Assembly: GCF_028389875.1 (NCBI RefSeq)
Contig: NC_084682.1
Coordinates: forward strand, 5,032,001 to 5,096,000
Source of the DNA: Rhea pennata
Taxonomy: Eukaryota; Chordata; Aves; Rheiformes; Rheidae
DNA length: 64,000 bases
Direction: 5' to 3'
A model generated the notes under the pieces. The model was not told the origin of the DNA. It ran no database searches and saw only the letters and a list, made by a program, of their open reading frames with translations. A program made the translations under genes and the position numbers. This document shows, piece after piece, positions 60,749-64,000 of this stretch (its first letter is position 1; each line of letters opens with the position of its first letter).

Positions 60749-61403
60749 AGCTCTCAGGCAGGCTACTCTGCAAAACTAAAAAGGGAGAAAGGAAAAAACT
60801 CATCATGAAAATGTAATACAAGTGCTTTCAATGGCTGTTTGATTTTTATCTTTACTTTTTTAAACAAAAATCATCATAGTAACTTTTGACTAGTATTTTC
60901 CCTAGAGAAGATGGTCATAATAGGCCATTCTTTAAAGTTAACAGCTAGGTGATTGCTAAAACAAATACATCAAGATATTTATAAATTAATTATCTATGGC
61001 CTCTTATACCTTAAAAGAATATTCAAAATATTTTAACCTATACATTTTTAGTTTTGCTGCCAAGGGAAGAAAATTGAAAGGGGACATAAGAGTAGAAACT
61101 GCTCCATTCCTTAAAACAGCCTTCAGAAAATTTTCTCTTCCAGCAGGAGAGAAACAACTGCTTCCTGGAGGTTTTCAGTTCCACTTGTTTCTATTCTTCC
61201 ATTATTGAGCTAGACTGGATAACTCTATCCAGGCCTAGCACTATGTTGCATGCACAGGAGCGCTATTTTTCAGTTAGATTAACAAGAACAACCGTAAATA
61301 TGTTCACAGATGGAGTTAGTGTTGTGCTCTACAGAAAAAAAAAATTAATTGCTGCATTTTATTTGGATGTTTTCAAAACCAAGATGGTGCTATGAAGCTT
61401 TTA

Positions 61404-61409
61404 AATAAA
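61404..61409 (+). terminator. BLMH: BLMH distal polyadenylation signal AATAAA
   Basis: A second AATAAA about 830 nt after the stop, followed by a T/GT-rich stretch (61425-61450) typical of a cleavage region. Confidence 0.6.
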
Positions 61410-61429
61410 CACTTTCTTAAGTGACTGGT

Positions 61430-64000
61430 TCAGCTCTGTTTATTTTTATTTAATGAGCCACATGTAACTATTGAATTGGAAGGATATTAGTGACTTGCAA
61501 ACAAACCTAAGTGAGCCAGGACATGAACAGATCAAGAAGACATGCTGTGTTATATTCTCAGTAGTAGTCACGAAGGTACTCCTCTCACTGAACAAAGATA
61601 AACACGTTGCATCTCGTGCACTGCAGGCACTCAGATACTCTGGTGATGAGTACAGTACCAATCCTTAGACTTAAATTGTGCCAAAATGGCAGACTCTGTG
61701 TACCCTAATAGTTTTCTTGTTCTGTACTGAGTTTAGTGATAGACAAATAAGAGGGAAAGTGAGCTTTTTAAACTACATTCAAATAATACGCCAGCTACTG
61801 TGGGTGATAGGTAAATATTACTAAAATGAACTGCTGTAGAGTTTTATGGTGTGCCATAGTGTTCTACAACAAAGTTTTCTTGCTTTTTGACTTAAGGCAG
61901 AAAGTTGTTAAATTATTTTTTGTTGTTCTTTTTTGTTCTTTTTTGTTCCTCCCTCCAGATTTCCTTCACTTGCACACTGCCTCATATACTTCTAGAGCTT
62001 TTGAATTCAAAAGCTCTGAAATAAGGCTGGGCTTGAAAGGCAGATGTAATACTGTCTCTATCAGGAAGCTGCTAAATACCATTCCCTTAGATATGAATAT
62101 GTATTTATCTTATGCTTGTTACACAAAATATATTTAAAATGCCAAGGTAAAGTATGTGTGTACACGTTGCCTGCTAAACTAAATTCAGATTTGGGTTTGG
62201 CCAGGAAACATCCATGCTGATTCAACATGCTATGATTTAATATTTCTTTGAGTAGGAGTGTTGGCTAGAGGAGGGAAACAATGCAGTATGTAACAGCAGC
62301 AGGGCTGTTCCTCTCCCTGAATTATGTGCTTTAAGAAACTGTGACCCTTGCAGTATCTTCTGCAAATGTAATGGAGATGTTCTGGAGATGTACAGAATGC
62401 ATCTTGGTAGTATCATGATACTATAGCTTGATTCCCTTTCTTCTAGTAAAATTCAGCTCATGTCATTTTGGGCTTAAGTCAAAAAGTCTTCTGTCATCCC
62501 AAGACTGAGGGTACTTCTCACTTGTTTTGTTTTTTAAGAAAACTCTCTTGCTTTCAGTTTGCCTCTTTCTAGTAGCAGCAGCGTAAGCAATAACATACAG
62601 CTGCACCTCTGCAACAAGTTTTCCTAATTCAGAAGATCCAAAGTGTGATGCTTAGACTTCCCCACCAGTTTAGGAAAGGTAGATGGCCTTTCTTGCTTTC
62701 TGCAATGTGACTGTCAGAAGTGTGCCTCACGTACTGTTTTCTTTCTGGAAGTTTGAGCATACCTTTTAAGTAACAGGAGAAATCAGGTTATTGTTAAATA
62801 ATTTGTAAACATTCTGATTTATACTTGATATTCAAATCTGATGTCTATCAAAAAGGCAAATGTGTAGAGTATGAATAGAGCATACAAACAAGTGTAAGCT
62901 AAGTATGTGTGGCAAGAGAAATGTTAACGTTATGGTTGACTACTTTTTTCACAAGATTATATAATGCCATGTTGGAGCATATAAACAGAAATAGCCTACA
63001 ATGTGAGGTCACCCAGCTCTGCTCAGCACTTGTGGGGGCTTAGCTGGACAGCAGCATCCAGTTTAGGTACTGCACCTCAAAAGATGTGGACCAAAAAGAG
63101 TGCAGAGAAAAGTGATAAGAATGATCAGAAGACTTGAAAAATATGACTGATAAGCAGAAAGAGCCATGGTGTTTACTCAGAGAAAAGGGGAGACATCATT
63201 TTCTTTTAATTCATAAATAGGTACTTCAAAGAAGGGAATTTTGTTCCCACTGCTCATGATAAATAGATCAACAAGTCATGGTCTCTAACTGCAGCAAGAT
63301 TCAGTGAGATTAGGAAAAGTTTTCTAGTGATAAAAATAGTGCAGTGATACAAATAGTGAAGCTCTGGACTAAACTGCCTGAGGAAGTGTGGAGTCTCCTT
63401 TGTTGGAGATCTTTACAAAAGCTTACAAAAAACATGCCAGAAATGGCTTTGGTTGATCCTTGCTTAGGGCAAAGGGATGCACGAGATGATCTTTTGAGGT
63501 TCCTTCTGGCCTTAGGGTTCTGTAATGCACAATCTCTACCTCATGCTGTTACTTGCATTGAGGCAAGTAAACAGTCTTGTGCTTGATGCTGAATCCTGGT
63601 GGCTCTGAAACAAAGCCAAATCTCTTGGAAAGTTGTATTATACACAATATTTTGGTTATGACTAATGCATGTGTTGTTTTGGGGAGCTTTTTTCTTCCAA
63701 AAGGTCAGTAATTTAGTCTTCCAAAATCTTTGTTTGTGACATTACACCAGTTCTTCTACTTCCTTTATGCTATCTACCAGATACACCAGAGGGTTATAGC
63801 AGTCAGAGAGTTAACTTCTTCTCTGGAGGTTTAGCTGATTAATGGCTGTGTTGCCCATGCCAGCTCTGTTGATTGAGTTTGACAAATTAAAAACTGTTTC
63901 CAAGCCAGTTTTTGTCAATTTGGGTATTTAAAAGTATTGTCCACTGTGGCTTATCTTTGCAGTTCTTGCCCAGATATTTCCCAGTACAGCTTATACAATG
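61430..64000. other. Intergenic region downstream of BLMH
   Basis: No gene recognised. It holds a short (TTTTGTTC)n-like tract at about 61919-61946 and the old CR1 fragment at 63.0-63.5 kb. In known amniote synteny SLC6A4 follows BLMH; none of its exons is visible before the window ends. Confidence 0.65.
63003..63530 (+). mobile_element. CR1 LINE fragment, old and diverged
   Basis: Order and wording follow the CR1 3' region: CTCTGCTCAGCACTTGTGGG, then GCATCCAGTTTAGGTACTGC, GAATGATCAGAAGACTTGAA, AAACTGCCTGAGGAAGTGTG and finally GATGATCTTTTGAGGTTCCT. Many substitutions and small deletions remove the frame. It lacks the terminal repeat seen in the 32.7-kb copy. Confidence 0.75.

Overview
This is a vertebrate nuclear window, almost certainly from a bird. 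It holds four host genes in the conserved order GOSR1 - CPD - TMIGD1 - BLMH. That is the synteny known from human 17q11.2, read here in the opposite direction. The evidence for a bird is CR1-type LINE fragments, compact introns, GC-rich promoter islands and proteins close to known avian and mammalian orthologues. I cannot name the species from sequence alone.

Layout. Positions 447-860 (minus) carry the first two coding exons of GOSR1 (a Golgi SNARE); the rest of that gene lies beyond the left edge. Positions 3755-29098 (minus) carry all 21 coding exons of CPD (carboxypeptidase D, 1370 aa). Its 3' UTR runs down to a polyadenylation signal near 1621, and its promoter lies in a CpG island at about 28.2-29.5 kb. 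Positions 29.1-36.0 kb are intergenic, with a recognisable CR1 LINE tail at 32.7-33.0 kb. Positions 36411-39655 (plus) carry the five coding exons of TMIGD1 (two Ig domains, 257 aa). Positions 41756-60574 (plus) carry all 12 coding exons of BLMH (bleomycin hydrolase, 455 aa), followed by two candidate polyadenylation signals. The last 2.6 kb is intergenic and contains an older CR1 fragment.

Exon boundaries were placed by hand from GT/AG sites, reading-frame continuity and recognised protein sequence. Exon lengths and phases sum exactly to an open frame in all three complete genes (4113, 774 and 1368 nt including stops). One intron, in GOSR1, needs a GC-AG splice pair.

The genes are linked by position and are not a pathway: a Golgi SNARE, a trans-Golgi/secretory-pathway carboxypeptidase, an epithelial Ig-family adhesion protein and a cytosolic cysteine aminopeptidase. 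I found no sign of a previously undescribed biological system. The points most worth checking are the GC-AG intron, a splice donor overlapping the TMIGD1 stop codon, a cluster of RFX X-box-like palindromes in BLMH intron 1, an intragenic CpG cluster in CPD intron 2, and an exon structure in CPD that repeats with its duplicated domains.
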